Source of the DNA: Porphyra umbilicalis | Taxonomy: Eukaryota; Rhodophyta; Bangiophyceae; Bangiales; Bangiaceae | Assembly: GCA_002049455.2 (NCBI GenBank) | Contig: KV918768.1 | Span: 62,001-126,000, forward strand | DNA length: 64,000 bases | Direction: 5' to 3' | Shown here: in pieces, positions 63,942 through 64,000 of the stretch | Layout of the letters: every line of letters starts with the position of its first letter | Numbering within the stretch: the first letter of the stretch is position 1 | Notes under the pieces: model-generated | Seen by the model: the letters and a program-made list of their open reading frames with translations, nothing else | Database searches by the model: none | Told to the model about the DNA's origin: nothing | Translations under genes and position numbers: made by a program

Positions 63942-63958
63942 CATTGCTGGGTTTGCTC
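63942..63958 (-). repeat. Right terminal inverted repeat of the Harbinger element
   Basis: CATTGCTGGGTTTGCTC on the plus strand, followed by TTA. See the left end. Confidence 0.9.
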
Positions 63959-64000
63959 TTAGAGACGGGACGAAAAAGAGGACATCACATTGGTTGGAAG

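Larger units (their letters stand above)
51701..63958. mobile_element. Complete PIF/Harbinger DNA transposon, 12.26 kb
   Basis: The left end GAGCAAACCTAGCAATG (51701-51717) and the right end read inward, GAGCAAACCCAGCAATG (63958-63942), match at 16 of 17 positions. Weaker similarity continues inward (GGACTA, then TATTGG and ACGTG blocks). TTA lies outside both ends (51698-51700 and 63959-63961), the classic 3-bp PIF/Harbinger duplication. Inside are an intact DDE transposase (60883-62673, minus), an intact Myb/SANT-like partner (56384-58558, plus) and several tandem-repeat arrays. Family members are usually a few kilobases; here repeats account for much of the extra length. Intact genes and near-identical ends suggest recent activity. 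Confidence 0.9.

Overview
This window looks like repeat-rich nuclear DNA of a eukaryote with a very GC-rich genome. GCC/GGC microsatellites and repeated GCGGCCGC sites are everywhere. A bangiophyte red alga (Porphyra/Pyropia type) fits the composition and the mix of mobile elements, but that placement is inference. No rRNA, tRNA, operon or bacterial gene order is seen. Almost every recognisable protein belongs to a mobile element. The one convincing ordinary host gene is a short glycine-rich protein at 50731-51138 (minus).

Layout. 1-8019: a decayed Ty3/gypsy element (Gag zinc knuckle, protease, RT, RNase H, integrase, chromodomain-like tail) with an antisense ORF between pol and the 3' LTR. 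8020-11708: a minus-strand Ty1/copia-like relic (gag, protease-integrase, start of RT) that the gypsy element seems to interrupt. 11709-15217: little that can be recognised, apart from one small membrane-anchored ORF. 15218-20659: a minus-strand tyrosine-recombinase retrotransposon whose ends have the split direct repeats of the Ngaro/PAT type. 20798-24430: AT-richer DNA with three non-autonomous DNA transposons: a TA-flanked 2.0-kb TIR element, a 131-bp TA-flanked MITE inside it, and a 645-bp hAT-type element with a perfect 8-bp target duplication. 24439-30180: mostly unassigned. 30282-31260: a copia RNase H tail and LTR start. 31640-36299: a minus-strand non-LTR retrotransposon with an N-terminal zinc finger and a degenerate RT. 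36639-38233: retroelement scraps. 39671-40756: an intact IS630/Tc1-type transposase. 41267-47882: a 1.2-kb direct duplication with related fragments, a G-rich minisatellite and a 943-bp TIR element. 47900-50100: extreme GCC-rich DNA with a possible gene. 51701-63958: a complete 12.3-kb PIF/Harbinger transposon.

How the parts fit together. The Harbinger element is the centrepiece. It has near-identical 17-bp ends and TTA target duplications. It carries an intact DDE transposase (minus) and an intact Myb/SANT-like partner protein (plus) that converge on each other, and long tandem-repeat tracts between and beside them. A possible third coding region lies upstream of the SANT-like gene. Transposase and SANT-like protein normally act together in this superfamily, so both required parts are present. 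The element lies about 560 bp upstream of the start codon of the glycine-rich host gene. Elsewhere the retroelements are broken, and several of their stop codons can be explained by C-to-T (or G-to-A) transitions.
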